A stretch of DNA of 64,000 bases from Toxotes chatareus (lineage: Eukaryota > Chordata > Actinopteri > Toxotidae). A model generated the notes under the pieces. The model was not told the origin of the DNA and made no database searches. It saw only the letters and a program-made list of their open reading frames with translations. The translations under genes and the position numbers were made by a program. Location: positions 17,688,501 through 17,752,500 of the forward strand of contig CM028889.1 of NCBI GenBank assembly GCA_016801885.1, written 5' to 3'. Positions 1 through 12,131 of this stretch are shown here, one piece after another (the first letter of the stretch is position 1; each line of letters opens with the position of its first letter).

Positions 1-237
1 AACAGCGAGACGTACCAGTGGTCAAAGTTTGGTGACGTGACGGCCAAACGGATCAGCTGTCACGCAGTGGCGTCAGGAAACAGACTATATGTAGTCGGGG
101 GATACTTTGGGGCTCAGAGGTGTAAGACTCTTGACTGTTACGACCCATCGTCGGACTCTTGGGACAGCGTGACCAGTGTTCCCTACTCACTCATTCCCAC
201 TGCCTTCGTCAGCACATGGAAGTACCTCTCAGCGTAG
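1..237 (+). CDS. enc1: 3' end of kelch-repeat protein, ENC1/KLHL25 group
   Basis: The frame is open from base 1 to the TAG at 235-237 and gives the last 78 residues of a protein whose start lies off the window. It contains the end of one kelch blade, a full blade (GNRLYVVGGYFG, then YDPSSDSWDSV) and the C-terminal signature SLIPTAFVSTWK that is typical of the ENC1/KLHL25 subgroup. Family members carry BTB-BACK-kelch domains and act as Cullin-3 substrate adaptors; ENC1 is also known as an actin-associated neural protein. The codons are all in one exon, as usual for this group. The gene converges on the RhoGEF gene to the right, which favours ENC1 (next to ARHGEF28) over KLHL25 (next to AKAP13). 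The two cannot be separated firmly from 78 residues. Confidence 0.85.
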   Translation, partial: NSETYQWSKFGDVTAKRISCHAVASGNRLYVVGGYFGAQRCKTLDCYDPSSDSWDSVTSVPYSLIPTAFVSTWKYLSA

Positions 238-864
238 AGGGACACGCTGTCTGAGGTTTCTACGGTGAGTAATTGCAGTTTCCTGAAATTGACACGAACA
301 AACAAGATGTCAATTACATGTGCCATACATAGTGTCCCTATTGTCACATAATAAATGGGATCTGACTTTATGGAAACAAGAATATCTTTAATCAGTTTAA
401 ACCACACTGTCACTTATTTAACAGACCCATGTGAATGTCAGTTTGAACCGGACGAGGCCAGTTTAAAATCCTTAGCTGTTGTCAGGGTTGCTAGTGGTTA
501 CAGTTACACATTATCTAGCTGCTGTGGTGGCTGGGTGTTGGATAAACATGGTGGAGTCCTGGTTTAGAGAGCAGGAGGAATGTCAGCGGTGCTGGTAATT
601 ACAGAGACAGTGCTACAACACAAGACCTGTGTCGGTGACAGGAGCGAGGTGGAGAGGCAGGGGTCAGGTCTGTGCTTGTAGCGCCAAGAAGGCAAGTGCT
701 GTGCAGGCCCAGTCTCCTTGGCGCTAACCGACTGCCAGTTATGAGAACAGTCGTAAGTTATAAAAGTTGTAAAAGGTGATATGAAACAGGTGTCACAACA
801 TATAAAAGGCCTGGAGCCAGAGGAACACAAGGAGGTTTGGGTGAATTTGGTGATATGCCCAGGT

Positions 865-950
865 AGACTTTATACAACTTTATTCATATAACACTTTATG
901 ATTTTACAAAGTTTACAAAGTGCTTTACAGGATAAAAAAACTGCTTTAGC
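865..950. repeat. Fragment of dispersed fish repeat (TTTATTNATATA...GTGCTTTACA type)
   Basis: An ACTTTATTCATATAACACTT block followed by CAAAGTGCTTTACAGG resembles the left end of the longer copy at 34565-34930 (TTTATTTATATAGCGCC ... AAAGCGCTTTACAG). The family name is not known to me. Confidence 0.5.
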
Positions 951-1600
951 ACCTGTGAGGTGACAGAAGAATTTAAAAAACAAAAACAAACAGTAATCAT
1001 ATCATAAATATAATAAGGGGAGCAAAGGATCCATCTCAAGGGTATGAAAATATCAGTGAAGAATTCCTCAATCTAATCTGCCTGAGGAATGACAGGTGGC
1101 AGTTTTCACAGCTTTATGTGAGATAAGAGATGATAAATTTTTCCTGAGGTGTTTTCAGCTTTTCACACAGGGTGAGGCAGGAGGTTTGGAGAGGCTAGTA
1201 GATGAAACAAGACGAAGCGATATAGTAGTATTTTGAAGGGTTGTAAGTTGTTTTTACATGTGCCCTGTGGTGGTGGAGTTTCATGACGTAAGGCCCTGTC
1301 CTGTGATCTTATTTTAGTGCTGGTGCAATCAATGGAAAACAGTTCATTGCTTCACCAGTCATTGGATTTGCATTTTGAAAAAGCTCAGACTCTGTTGCAT
1401 CTTTTATTGATGGTTTTGTGGTTTTATCTTTACTAGAGTAATGAAATATCAAAGTAAAAACATGGCAGGGTTTTATTACGTTGACTACATTCACTGGGCT
1501 TCACAAAGCAAGTATCTACCCTGATGCTATATGTTCATTTTAACGCAGCCTGTTTTCCACAGAGCTGCTGTCTGTAATCAAGGTTCTCAAACGCCCCCAC

Positions 1601-1671
1601 TTAAAGCAATAGTTCGCCTATGTGACGCTTACACTTATTCACTTTCTTGCTGAGAGTTAGATGTGAGGATT
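1601..1671 (+). repeat. Fragment of fold-back fish repeat (copy 1)
   Basis: The stretch with AATAGTTCGCC, TTATTCACTTTCTTGC and GAGAGTTAGATG matches the left end of the fold-back element seen more fully at 17385-17690, and the left end of a repeat I recognise from other percomorph genomes. Confidence 0.5.
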
Positions 1672-3679
1672 TCAAATAAGGAGGAAATTCATGATCATAG
1701 TATGAAAACTTCTGTGGTTTGCATCTTTTACCAGCTGAATTTCAAGTAAAAAGGTCCTTTTAGTTGTTACCAGGAAAAAAAATCCTGTCACAAAATAGGT
1801 TGAATATCTTTGGTATACTGGTCAGTTTCAGTGACTAAAGTTTAATTACTCTTTGTTCTGCAGAACTGCTGCTTTTTCCTTACAGGAAAATGTGAGAGTA
1901 ACTCAAATCAAACTCTTTTCTATGCTGCCTAGAAGTTTGAAAGTAAAGCTAAGTGGAAGCGAGCGAGAGGCAGAAGGCTTATGTGTGACTTGTGTCTACA
2001 GTAAACAGCTGGATATGATGGAGCAGGGGGCTTAACATTATGAGGCTGCTGGTATGGACCGCTGTCTCCATGGTAGTCAAGGTTTTTCTGGCCTGATGGA
2101 GACAGACAGGCTGGCTATGAAAGATCAAGGCACTGCATCTATATGAACTCAGTTACACAGTTACGGTAGCTACCATCACACTGCCGACTGCCTTTATGTT
2201 TAATTACAGCAGACATGGAATAAGCTCAGATTTCCAGCTTGTTAAGCAGTCGTCCTACCCTGACGCTGGTCGACTTTCTCTTACCCGAGATGGCCACATA
2301 CACACAGATATATACACAAACAGAGGAGGAGGTGGAGAGCGAGTAAGACCAGGAGAAGCAAATCTATATTTTGCACCATTTGGCAGCCGAGACTAACGCC
2401 TGCCTTAAAATACTTTGCTCCCAGGGCTGTCAACTTTCAGCTGGGATCAGAGTGGAAAATAATTGTGTGTGTGTCTGTGTGTGTGTGTTACTCTTTTCAT
2501 GTTTATAATGGGGCTGAAAACCACCAGTCAGCTGTTTAAGTATTCACTAGTAGTATTGTAAGTTTTCAAGCAGTAGTGAAACCACCCGCTTTCTACTCAT
2601 ACTACTCTCACCACTCTCTCTCGCTCACTCACACAAACAAACACACAGCCAGTCACATTGCTGGCATTGCCTGTCCTTTAAAAAGCCAGCCATCCTTACT
2701 CTAATTTGGGAGGAATGAAGGTGTGGCCAGCATTCCCATTAGTAAAGATTTGTTAATGTTGCCTTGTGGTTGAGGCCTTTCAGTTGTCCTGGCAGTGTCT
2801 GGCCTGTATGGGATTACCAGCCTTACTGCTCTTTTTGTCACCACCTACTGTAGTTCGTAGCCTTGTGCATTTCCACCAGATGTGACTAACCACAGACTCC
2901 AGGGCCAAACCAGAACCCACTGTTGATGGAAAAGTATTTGTAAATGTTAAAGCATTATGGTTCGTATTTGTTATGGTCTAGACAGGAGAAGTAAATAGCT
3001 TTTTAACATTCTCAGACTGAACAGATTTAATTTTATTATTTTGACTTTTTTTCCTGTGCAATTTTTACAGTTGGTAACTAGCCTTTAAATGGTATATTTG
3101 GCGTCTGCTTTAGAAGTACAACGTCAAATAGCATCAGGGTGTAACCAGAGATCCCTGCACAAAGTTCAGCACAGTCTCTCTCTCTCCCTTTAAACCACTG
3201 AACTATAACAGCCCCAGAAATGACTGTTATCTACACTTGATCCTTTGTTTTCTCAGCACCCCCCCCCCCACCCTCCATCCCTCTACTCTCCAGAAAATCA
3301 CAGACATAAGCAGCATTCTCCTTTTTAACGGCTTCAACTGAAGCGCTTATGAGGTGGGCACGGCTCTGTGTGATAGGGTACACCTGGAGAGGTCAGGGGG
3401 GCCACAGAGGGAGTCGTCGGCGGGCTCTCTGCATCCCCAGACAGCTGCTATAAAATGGAAAGGTCACAGTGGGATCAGGGAGGAGGAGTGCAGAGGCCCC
3501 AGTCACTCAATACTAATGTTTTATTAATGCCTTGCTGTGAGGGCCACCAGGAACACAAGCTGAATGAGGCTTTTATTGTGGCATCTGTGTACAACAACGA
3601 TCCCACCTCCGCTCTCTCTCAGACACACACACACATACAGAGTTAAAGTTAGCACGTGCACTCACACACTTCGTCTCCG

Positions 3680-3990
3680 GTCCCTTGAGTAATCAATCTG
3701 CAACGTTACAGCCCTTGGCATGGCTGCTTAAATTTGCATAAACCTAATGGAGTTTTTATTGGTCTTTTCTCCACGCTGCGAGTAACAAAAAGCAAAAGGG
3801 AAAAAGATGCTTAAAATGGCTGAATAATCACCCAGACTAATTTGATTACGCCCTTAAAAAGAGATGAGCTGTCATACAGTTACAGGGGGCTCTTCAGAAA
3901 GCCAGCTGGGATGGGACAGAGTGTGTCTGCCTGGTAATTAATCTGAATTACGTAATATTTGCGCCTCTGAAGTACTACTGAAGTGGCGCG
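3680..3990. promoter_or_regulatory. Candidate conserved non-coding element 1
   Basis: This is a repeat-free, non-coding block unusually rich in homeodomain-type cores: GGTAATTAATCTGAATTACG, CTAATTTGATTACGCCC, and TTGCATAAACCTAATGG. It has no microsatellites. The ENC1 neighbourhood in vertebrates is gene-poor, so enhancers are expected, but conservation cannot be tested here. Confidence 0.3.
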
Positions 3991-4392
3991 TATTCAGTCA
4001 CAGAGACACTCTTTGTTTCAGTCTTAAACCAGAGTTTCTACAGGGATTCATCAAGATGTGGCTCATTATACTTCGCAGCTGTACCAAGATGCTTATGGCT
4101 CATCCTGGAGTCCTTTATTTGTCCCTCAAAACAATGCAAACACATGTAAATGAAGTGACTGTGATTCATACAGTGGTCAAACAGTGGTATTCTAGGTGGT
4201 CATTAGTAAACATCGCACAGGCCTTGTTGGACACAAGGGACTGATAAAAAAAGAGGACTCAGCTTTGGTTTGGTGTATCATGGGTAATTTGGCCTCTAGA
4301 AGACACAGATGGAGTCCAAGGAGCAATAAAACAAGCAAAAAGAAAAAAAGAAACTGGAGACAAATCTCATGATGCTAGTCCAACCTAGTCCC

Positions 4393-4396
<4 letters not shown>

Positions 4397-4422
<26 letters not shown>
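4397..4422. repeat. TG microsatellite
   Basis: An uninterrupted TG dinucleotide run of about 26 bp. Open frames reading Cys-Val repeats here are artefacts. Confidence 0.9.
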
Positions 4423-4423
<1 letters not shown>

Positions 4424-5294
4424 TCTTTCAACTAGACAACGTGACATTTTAAAATCACAGAAAAGCTTAAGATTTGGTAATTATTTTTGTTTTATCAAAC
4501 TCAATCTGGCGTTATTTCTGTGTAGAGAAGAAGTGATGGGAGCAGGCAGACTGAGTCAGGTTAAACCTCTGAGTGCCAGATCCAATCACTTCATATGGTC
4601 CCAGCCCATCTGTTTGGTCAGCTGAAGGACACATGGACTCCCCTCCATCCCTCACAGCAGCACACTGTGGTTAGTGCAGCGGACCAGACAGAAGATGCAC
4701 ACATGGGGCATCTGGGTACTCTCTGGGTTACAGTTATTAACCTCGCCGCCTGTTGCCATCCCACACTTATTCACTCAAGACATCTTACTCCCTGTTGGCA
4801 GAAGGAAGTCATATCCATGAAGGTCAATTTGACTATTTTGGTAAAATGAGAAAGTAGAAAAGTTTTAAATGCAAAGCAGGCTGAATTTGTCATATACAGA
4901 AGATTACACATGTCTGTGTTGAACAGTGTGGCTGGTACAGCTCAGGGTCGTAAATAATTGACCTCGACGTGACAGGTAACAATGAAGGGACTCTGAGACA
5001 GTCTAGAGCTCATTTCTGATGACAGCAGGACCCTTGTTGCAGCTGAGGGAGCTGAAGTTTGGCAATACGAAACAGGGATGGTGTTGTTTGACGGACGTAC
5101 TGATGATAGACATATAACCTTTGTGGAAGCTGTCCTATTTAGACAATACAATCAAACTTTTCTTGTTCCCCTCTGGACTGCTACTAACTAAAGAAAAAGA
5201 GAAGTGCAGTAACACACAAGACATTTTCACATTGTTGACCTGAGTTCAGATCATACCGATGGCTTAACAACTCGAATGCAGTGTGTGTGTGTTA

Positions 5295-5440
5295 CCTGTA
5301 GACTGAGCCAGGCCAGCTATTTCCCCTTGTTTCCAGTCATTATGATAAGCTAAGCTAAGCTAACAGGCTGTTGGCTGCAGTCTTATATTTAACCAAGGAA
5401 AATGAGATTATATCAATCTTCTTATCTAGCTCTAGTTTTG
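5295..5440 (-). repeat. Fragment of fold-back fish repeat (copy 2)
   Basis: GAGCCAGGCCAGCTATTTCC, TTTCCAGTCATTATGATAAG and repeated TAAGC units followed by TGTTGGCTGCAG match the right arm of the element at 17385-17690. Only part of the element is present. Confidence 0.55.
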
Positions 5441-5819
5441 TAGAAAGAATGTGTATGTAAGGTGTCAAAAAAAAGTATTGTTTTGGTTTTGCCACCAAAC
5501 CTGTGTTGGTTTCTGCATAGAGGCCATATTAGAGACAGACACATCTATTTTAAAATTCAGCTTCAGTTCAAGGTATTGTATTTTGCAATGCATCTTGACA
5601 CAGTAATTCTTCTAGAGGGTTTAATATCCAATCAGATAGTTTTCCTACTGCTGCTTAATCTAAAGCTTATTTGTAACCTCTTTTTGCCTCCCTTTTGTTA
5701 TTCCAGTAGCACAATGCTCTGGCTGTGTATTACTGTTATGCTCCAGGCAATGTATTCGCAACAGTAACAGATGTATACAGATCAGTGGAGGCTTCTGTAG
5801 CATCAGCCGGCTTTGTTGG

Positions 5820-5990
5820 CCATGGAAATGAGAACTCATTAGGTTATCCAAACAAGCCCCCAGCAGAGCCTGCCTGTAACTGTCAGCTCTCTTCCTCCTA
5901 GCATAGAGAGCACACACACTCTTCATCTGCTCTGGCAGAGCTGAGTTATCATCAAAAATATGTAAATGAGATGCAAACATCACATTCGGG
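5820..5990. promoter_or_regulatory. Candidate conserved non-coding element 2 (octamer motifs)
   Basis: This repeat-free block contains adjacent POU/octamer-like words: TATGTAAATGAGATGCAAAC. Functional assignment is inference from motif content only. Confidence 0.25.
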
Positions 5991-6179
5991 TTTCTCTCCA
6001 ACCCCACCCCCCGCCAAATATCCAGTGGAACATTCCTTCATAACTGCAGGGGAGGAAAATTAGACGCTCAAGTATCTGAGGTTGCAGAGGGAGCCGGAGA
6101 TGAGAGGTTCCAAAGAATTCATCTCAGTGTTTGTTGTAAAAATTCTGCTTAACACATGCAGGAATTTGAAAATTGACCC

Positions 6180-6440
6180 ATAAGAAGGCCTCATACAGTA
6201 TGAATTCTGTCCGGATAAAGCAGATGGTTTTGGAAAATGTGTTTTATCAGAGTCCAGAGAAGCCTATTTTTGTTGAGCGGGGTCCTATCCTCTGCCACCC
6301 TCAGATATTTATTACCTAGCGACATAAATGGCTTGAGCAGCTTAATCCCACATGCCAGGAGGACTTTAGTTAAATAACGCCCCGTCCTGAGGCCTTATTA
6401 ACGCTATGTGGGTAAGCCTGATAAAATGGCATGGTGATAA
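6180..6440. promoter_or_regulatory. Candidate conserved non-coding element 3
   Basis: A balanced, repeat-free block with words such as ATTTATTACCTAGCGACATA and CCTTATTAACGC, just before the possible 3' UTR exon at 6600. No frame in it looks like protein. It would need a cross-species alignment to be confirmed. Confidence 0.25.
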
Positions 6441-6599
6441 GCTGATGTGTGGCTCGGAGGAACCAAGTCCCTGCATTCTTCTCCAGTCCCTGAGAATGCC
6501 CAGGCCTCCCCTCTAGTCATGTGGTCTGTCCTCATACAACAGCAGCTCCTCTGAGTTCTCAGGACCTAAACATTAATCTCCCTGTGTGTCTTTCCCCAG

Positions 6600-8140
6600 A
6601 TCAGCCGCAGCGTCTGGTATGCGGTCTCCCTTCGACGGCTACAGAGAGGACGAGGACGGTTTTGTGTATTCCTGCTGTGGCTCTATCCAACCTGATTCAC
6701 ATTATCTTTATCTGGAGAGGACTGAAGGCCCGAGTCCTGGAAACGGCCCAGAGACTAGAAGTCTGCAGCCTCTTTCCACCTGATCTGTTTACTCGTCGTT
6801 CTTGTGTAACTTTCCCATGTAGCCACTAGCCTGAGCTGGACTCGTTGCCATGTATACTGCATGGACTTTACAGCTGTCTCTATATAACATGCAAACCACA
6901 GCCTGGAAACAGACCTAGACAGGCATAGATGTGTGCTCTGGGCATCTGCCTCAGATTTTTAATCTTTTCTCTTTCCACCCTCTGGGTCAAATAAGCTACT
7001 GTGACTGTATCAGCCCTGCACTGCTCAACTGACTCACTCCATCATCAAATGTATATTATCTCACCAGTAGATTACCAGTTTAACTGGTTCTTAAAGGACT
7101 TATAAGTGTCTCTCACTGACTTGTTGTTTAACAGTGAACTAAAAAAGAAAGTCAGCTGTCCTTTGTTGTGGTTCTTGTCCCCTACTGACACTGGGCGTTT
7201 ACTCAGGTGTAATTTATTTGGACTGCTGATAGACTGAATTAGACCTTTGCTCTGCCAGGCGTATGGGGAACTAGAGAAGACATTTGGGGAAGTGTATGAT
7301 TTTGTGCACAGAAACAATCTTCCTGTCTGTATTTTTAGACGTTGGACTTGGGCTTCCCTCAATTTTGGTGAGCTAAATTTGTATCTCCTCCTCAACTTAA
7401 AATACAAGCTTGCAAGAGAGAATGTGACCCATTACGGCTGAAGAAGATACTTTTCTGTTTCAAGATGCTATTTTGAACTTTTTTTTTTTTTTTTTTTGTC
7501 TCAGGGTTATGTATAGTTTTGCCTGTATTTGTTCAAGGAAGGGTAATGTTTTTGTTTTATGTCTTTTTCTGGTCTGAATACTTTATTTGTGAATGTACTA
7601 GTTTTGTGATAAACAATTTTACAAAACTCGCTCGTTTTAGAATACATTCTTACATTGTGAAAATGTATGATTACGCTTAATAGCAGTGGTCATATTTAAA
7701 ACATAAATGTTGCCAAAACCCAAATTGCTAACCTTAGTGTTATTTTGGATTTAGATAATGAAAGCTAGGTGTTTTCAAAAGTAGTTAACTTTGTAGCTAT
7801 AATATTTGAGTATCTTTAATGGAAGTCTTTTGTGTGTATAGTTTGTATATTTCATTTGTAGAAGCCTTTGATTTGCACAATTTGTACAAAGAAATCTCTT
7901 AATGGTCTTAATTTTTTTGTATCTTTGTCTTAAAACAGCTTGGGATAGTGTGAATAATCAAAGCATTTTTTGTAGCACATAATTGAATTTTTTTTCTGTC
8001 TCAACAATCTTCATTTGTGTGTAGGTTCCCAATATATCAAATATACCGGTATATTAAGCTATTACTGATACACTATCTGTTACTTCATGTTCCACTGTTC
8101 ATAACTTGTCAGTAAATGTCATTTTGTTGAAAACGTTTTT
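6600..8140 (+). other. Candidate 3' UTR terminal exon of the kelch gene
   Basis: The segment follows a pyrimidine tract and AG. It starts GC-rich and becomes strongly AT-rich with poly-T (about 7479-7497) toward 8.1 kb, as long fish 3' UTRs often do. No canonical AATAAA is seen near the end; the variant AGTAAA occurs at 8111-8116. Three overlapping short frames around 6521-6830 are open, but none resembles a known domain. I therefore treat the block as untranslated. It could equally be a separate non-coding transcript. Confidence 0.3.
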
Positions 8141-8165
8141 CGGTGTCTGCCCTCTTGTTTTCCAG

Positions 8166-8228
8166 GCAATGACTGGAATTCGGCAGCTGTGTCATCAAAA
8201 CAGCATGGTCAGCCATATAATCACACAG
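8166..8228 (+). other. Exon-like 63-bp segment flanked by AG and GT
   Basis: The segment is preceded by a pyrimidine-rich tract ending in TTTTCCAG and followed by GTACTC. Its 63 bp are open in more than one frame but resemble no known protein. It might be a spliced non-coding exon or chance. Confidence 0.15.
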
Positions 8229-9709
8229 GTACTCTTTACGTGCTTCGACTAGTTTCCAAACGCAGGTTAGGAGTGGTTTCGGTATTTACCGGGAACACCC
8301 GTCTCCTTCCTCCTGTCGGTCTGTCCGCCTGTCTCTCTCTTATAATACCCCCTTTTCATAGCGATATCACACACTCTGGTAATGTGGTATGTGAAGTGCA
8401 AGCCTCTGCTGCTCTGGCACTCACCATGTAAGATGTGCACGCAAGTTATAACCCTCAAACCCTGAAGAATGTGCTAGTTCTGCTCAGTCAGGTGATGCTC
8501 CTCCATGCTTCTCATTCTGCAGCTGCCAGGTCTACGTGAGAAGACAGTGCAGTCCAGACTGGGCGTAGGGTGGGAAGATGCCTGCCTGGCACGCTTTTGC
8601 AAAGTGGCAGGGAGGAGAACCAGAGAGGAATGCACCCACTCTCAGATTCAGGGAAGTGGCTCTGGATGTGATGCCTGCAGGCTCAAAGTTTGATGATGTT
8701 TGTGACGTCTTAGCTACTGAGCCATTATTGCTGTTTTGTTTGAACAATCTGCCTCCACTCTGATATCAGACTTGATGGCAGTTTCTTTGGATTTCAGTAG
8801 CTCCTGGTGTACTTTAACTTTCAAATTCTTCCTTGATTTATTTCAAAGGTGTCAGAGCATCTGTTTCTTAGAAGACCACTTAGACACCAACTGTTCTTTG
8901 AATTCTGTTCTTGACCTTTGAAACAGTAAACTGAAAATAGCAGATCATCAGTAGGGTAAAACTCACAACCAAGATCATGTTCCCTATTGGTGTGCGAACT
9001 ATCCAAGACTTCCTTCAAAGCTCTCAAAAAAGCCTCTAAGTCTGTGGACCTTGAGAAAAAGTGGCACATGCCAAACAGACCCCAGATTGCTCCCATCCAT
9101 GGTACTGCTAATATGGCCGAAAACTTGCTACATTTGAGAACATGTTATGTGACTGTTTTGACTGACAATGATGACTGACAGTACATCTGGAGGCTCCTGA
9201 ATCTCTAACACCTGCCCTGGTAGAGCTACACTTGGCTTTAATGACAGGATTGAAAATACAGTTCATTTGCAGAGTCACACAGTAATTCTCTTCTTTAGAC
9301 TGTCACTTTTATCATCCTCCTGCTCTCACTACCCATCAGACAGAAACAGAAGGCTGACGAGTCATGAGGGAAACAGCCTGAATGTTTTGCAAGTTGTTTG
9401 TGAGTTGTGCTCTAAGTGATTTGAATATCAAATTAACATATCCTCAGATATGTTGATTGCTGTAACATGTCCTAAATATTTAAAGAAAGGGTGGAACGTT
9501 GTAAACATCTACAAGTTTAATTAACAGAACAATTTCCTCTCAAAATTCTCTGTGCTCAATACACACCAACTGATTGCCACAAATTGCCAGATTTGTGTAA
9601 CAAATTACATAAAAGCTTTTCGGGGATGACCTAAAACAAACACTTGAGTGACATAATGCAGCAGCATTGTTATATCTTTTCAAAGCCAACCAAAAAAACT
9701 TCAAAGCCC

Positions 9710-10025
9710 GCTGTTAATTGGATGTAAACAAGAGACAGCTCCAAAAAATGCCCCTCTGCAACCATGACATCATGCCTGTAACAGGCCATGTCCAGTCAAG
9801 CATGTGGACATGTTTGTGCCAGTATGGGTACGGGGGCTCATCAAAGGTTAATTTATGGATTTTTGTAATACAATGCACAAGTGCACAAAAAGATGAAACA
9901 CCCCTCTCTGAAAAGGGAGACCTGGCACTGGACAGCGTGATGAGCAGGCTGGTCAATGGCTCCTATTGTAATGCTAAATGTGCAAACCGGGCAATTTCAA
10001 ACAGATCTTCCCGACAACACAATTA
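9710..10025. promoter_or_regulatory. Candidate conserved non-coding element 4
   Basis: A repeat-free block with a TCF-like word in CTCATCAAAGGTTAATTTAT and homeodomain cores (TTAATT). One frame is open for 102 codons on the plus strand and another for 80 on the minus strand. Neither has splice sites, a domain or protein-like composition, so I read it as non-coding. Confidence 0.25.
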
Positions 10026-12009
10026 AACCACGGTGAATAAATAGACATTTGAAAGTCGGCTGGAGACAAAAGAAACTCAGAGGCTGCCAAAAAAAAAAAA
10101 CAAGGGGGGGGGGGGCAAACTGCCATAACAATCTGGAACCTAGGCTGAAGGATATGTGGGGTCTTTGTTTATGAATTTATGCTTAATGTGCATGTGTGTC
10201 TGTGGTGGTGTGTGTGTGTGAGCGAGGTGGGGGGGTGGAGCACTTACGGTTTCTTGTTAACCCACAAGAAAGGAGGCAGTGAGGTGGAACGGTTGCACTC
10301 TGCCTCTCCACCCAAATATCGGCGTGTGTCTGCTGGCCTGAGACCCCCAGCTGGGGCCTCTGCCTGCCCTGGACGAGGACAAAGACGCCTTGTTGAGGTG
10401 AGAGAATCGACCTTCTCTCACCTTCCCCAGGGGGCCTGGAGGATGGCCCCTGCAGATCGACTCAGGAAACCCCACAGTGGACCGGCAGATTAATATTCAC
10501 ATTCTGGCCAAATTAGATCTGGTATGACAGATCTGCAAAAACCTGCAAATAAAACAAACAAAGTCAATTAAATCTAGAAGCATAGGGTTATGTTTGTTTA
10601 CTGTAGAAACAAAAATAAAACTGTATTAATCCTAAACCACTGTTTTCTTTTCTAGGTCAACCAGCAGGAAATATTGATGAGCTATAAATATTTATGTAGT
10701 GTAGGTATCTGTGGCAGACAGACAGGGAATGTGTGTGCAGTACATGCTTGTGTGTTTGTGTTTCAGGGTTAAAATACCACCAGGAGCAACATCTTAAAAA
10801 CTGTCTACTGTCCAAGAGGAGCCTTCACTCTGCCACTCATTCCTACATCAGTCTCCCAGGTTGCAAATCTCTGTAAGTAAACATCAGCCTTCCCCTCCTC
10901 TATTGTCTTTCTCACTCTGTCTCGCTTTCAAATTTAGTTTGTTTCATTCTGCTTTATTGGCATGAATACTAAGAAAGACACCACAAGCATGTCCAAGTCT
11001 TCAAGAATAAATAATTACTGAACAATGCTGTCCCCCTTCTCTCTACATCCATGCTGGTGGTGGAGTTAAATGTGTCTCTGCATCTTTTTGTCTCCCCCCT
11101 CTTTCCTTCCCACCTCTCACCAGCTGTGGGCATTTTTGCTGGCAGAAGCTCTGAGGTTTCAGAGCTGATTCGGCAAGAAAATGTGGAGTAAACAGAGTGT
11201 GAGACAAACAGACAGACAGACAGTCTAACCACTGGAGTGAATGCAGGAGTTGTCTCGTCTCCGCTGTCTGAGCAGGAGGTGTTTGTGTATATTTGTATGC
11301 ATGTGTGTATGTGTACGTGTGTGTGAGGTGGACCTGAAACTCCTGTATTCAGTCTGCACTCACATTCACAACCTCCTCTGCAGGCCCAGTGTTGTGTGTC
11401 TTTATTGGGTACACCTGTACAGTGTGAAGTAATCCAAAACAAGGATTACTTCTACGTTCAGGTTTTGTTGACAATGACATATAAGTATTAATCCAATTTT
11501 ATGTTTGTAGGTCCCAGCTATTGATTAGTTCCACTGGATGACATCATACTGAGAGGTGTTTCTCTAACTGGACATGATAAACTTCACACGGTTAGACACT
11601 ATGGCAGGGCTGCTGTATTGGATTGTATCTAACAAACTGACCACTGATTGTAACTGCACTCCTATTGTAAGTTTCCGCTGTGTACCCTCGACAGTATCTG
11701 TCCCTGCAAAGCTTTGTCACCTGGAACTGGAAATTTTTTTACTTACTGTTACTGTTAATGGTACAGTTGGATACCGTGACCCTAAAACCTTCATACTGCC
11801 ATAACTTAAAATAAAAGCAAATGGACAAATTGATGAGTTAAATTATGTCTTAGGTATGAAGAGTTACTTCTCAAAACTAAGCTCCAGTATTACAAAAGGC
11901 CTCATTATAAAAATAATGTGTTGCCATTATAACTTGACACAGAGGTGTGAAATTGCAATCAGTGTGGATTACAGAGGCAACCTGTTTCTGCAGACTTGTT
12001 CCAACATTT

Positions 12010-12131
12010 GAGTCTCTCTCTGTCTCTCTTTCTCTCTCTCTCCACCAGATTAATTTCACGGCTTCTATTTTTGAGCGTCTGTGCAGTGAAGACCTGTGGC
12101 TTTGACAAAGAGAGAGAGAGAGAGAGAGAGG
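12010..12131. repeat. Paired CT-rich and GA-rich microsatellites
   Basis: A TCTC-rich run (about 12010-12042) is followed about 65 bp later by a GAGA run (about 12107-12131). The two are complementary and could fold as a hairpin. Confidence 0.7.

Larger units (their letters stand above)
265..6599 (+). other. Putative 3' UTR intron of the kelch gene; otherwise non-coding
   Basis: A consensus donor (ACG/GTGAGT, first intron base 265) sits 27 nt after the kelch stop codon. A good acceptor (tctttccccag) ends at 6599. I infer an intron in the 3' UTR. The interval holds fish repeats (865-950, 1601-1671, 5295-5440), TG microsatellites (about 2463-2489, 4397-4422, 5281-5292) and repeat-free blocks that may be regulatory (3680-3990, 5820-5990, 6180-6440). 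No convincing exon is visible. The pairing of this donor with this acceptor is a guess. Confidence 0.35.

Noticed and set aside
6521..6829. Overlapping short plus-strand frames that might form a coding exon
   Set aside because: All three frames are partly open and none resembles a domain. The position after a good acceptor is better explained as 3' UTR, though this is not proven.
10969..11442. 157-codon minus-strand frame
   Set aside because: It reads a TG-rich and CT-rich tract as Thr/His/Cys repeats; nothing protein-like.
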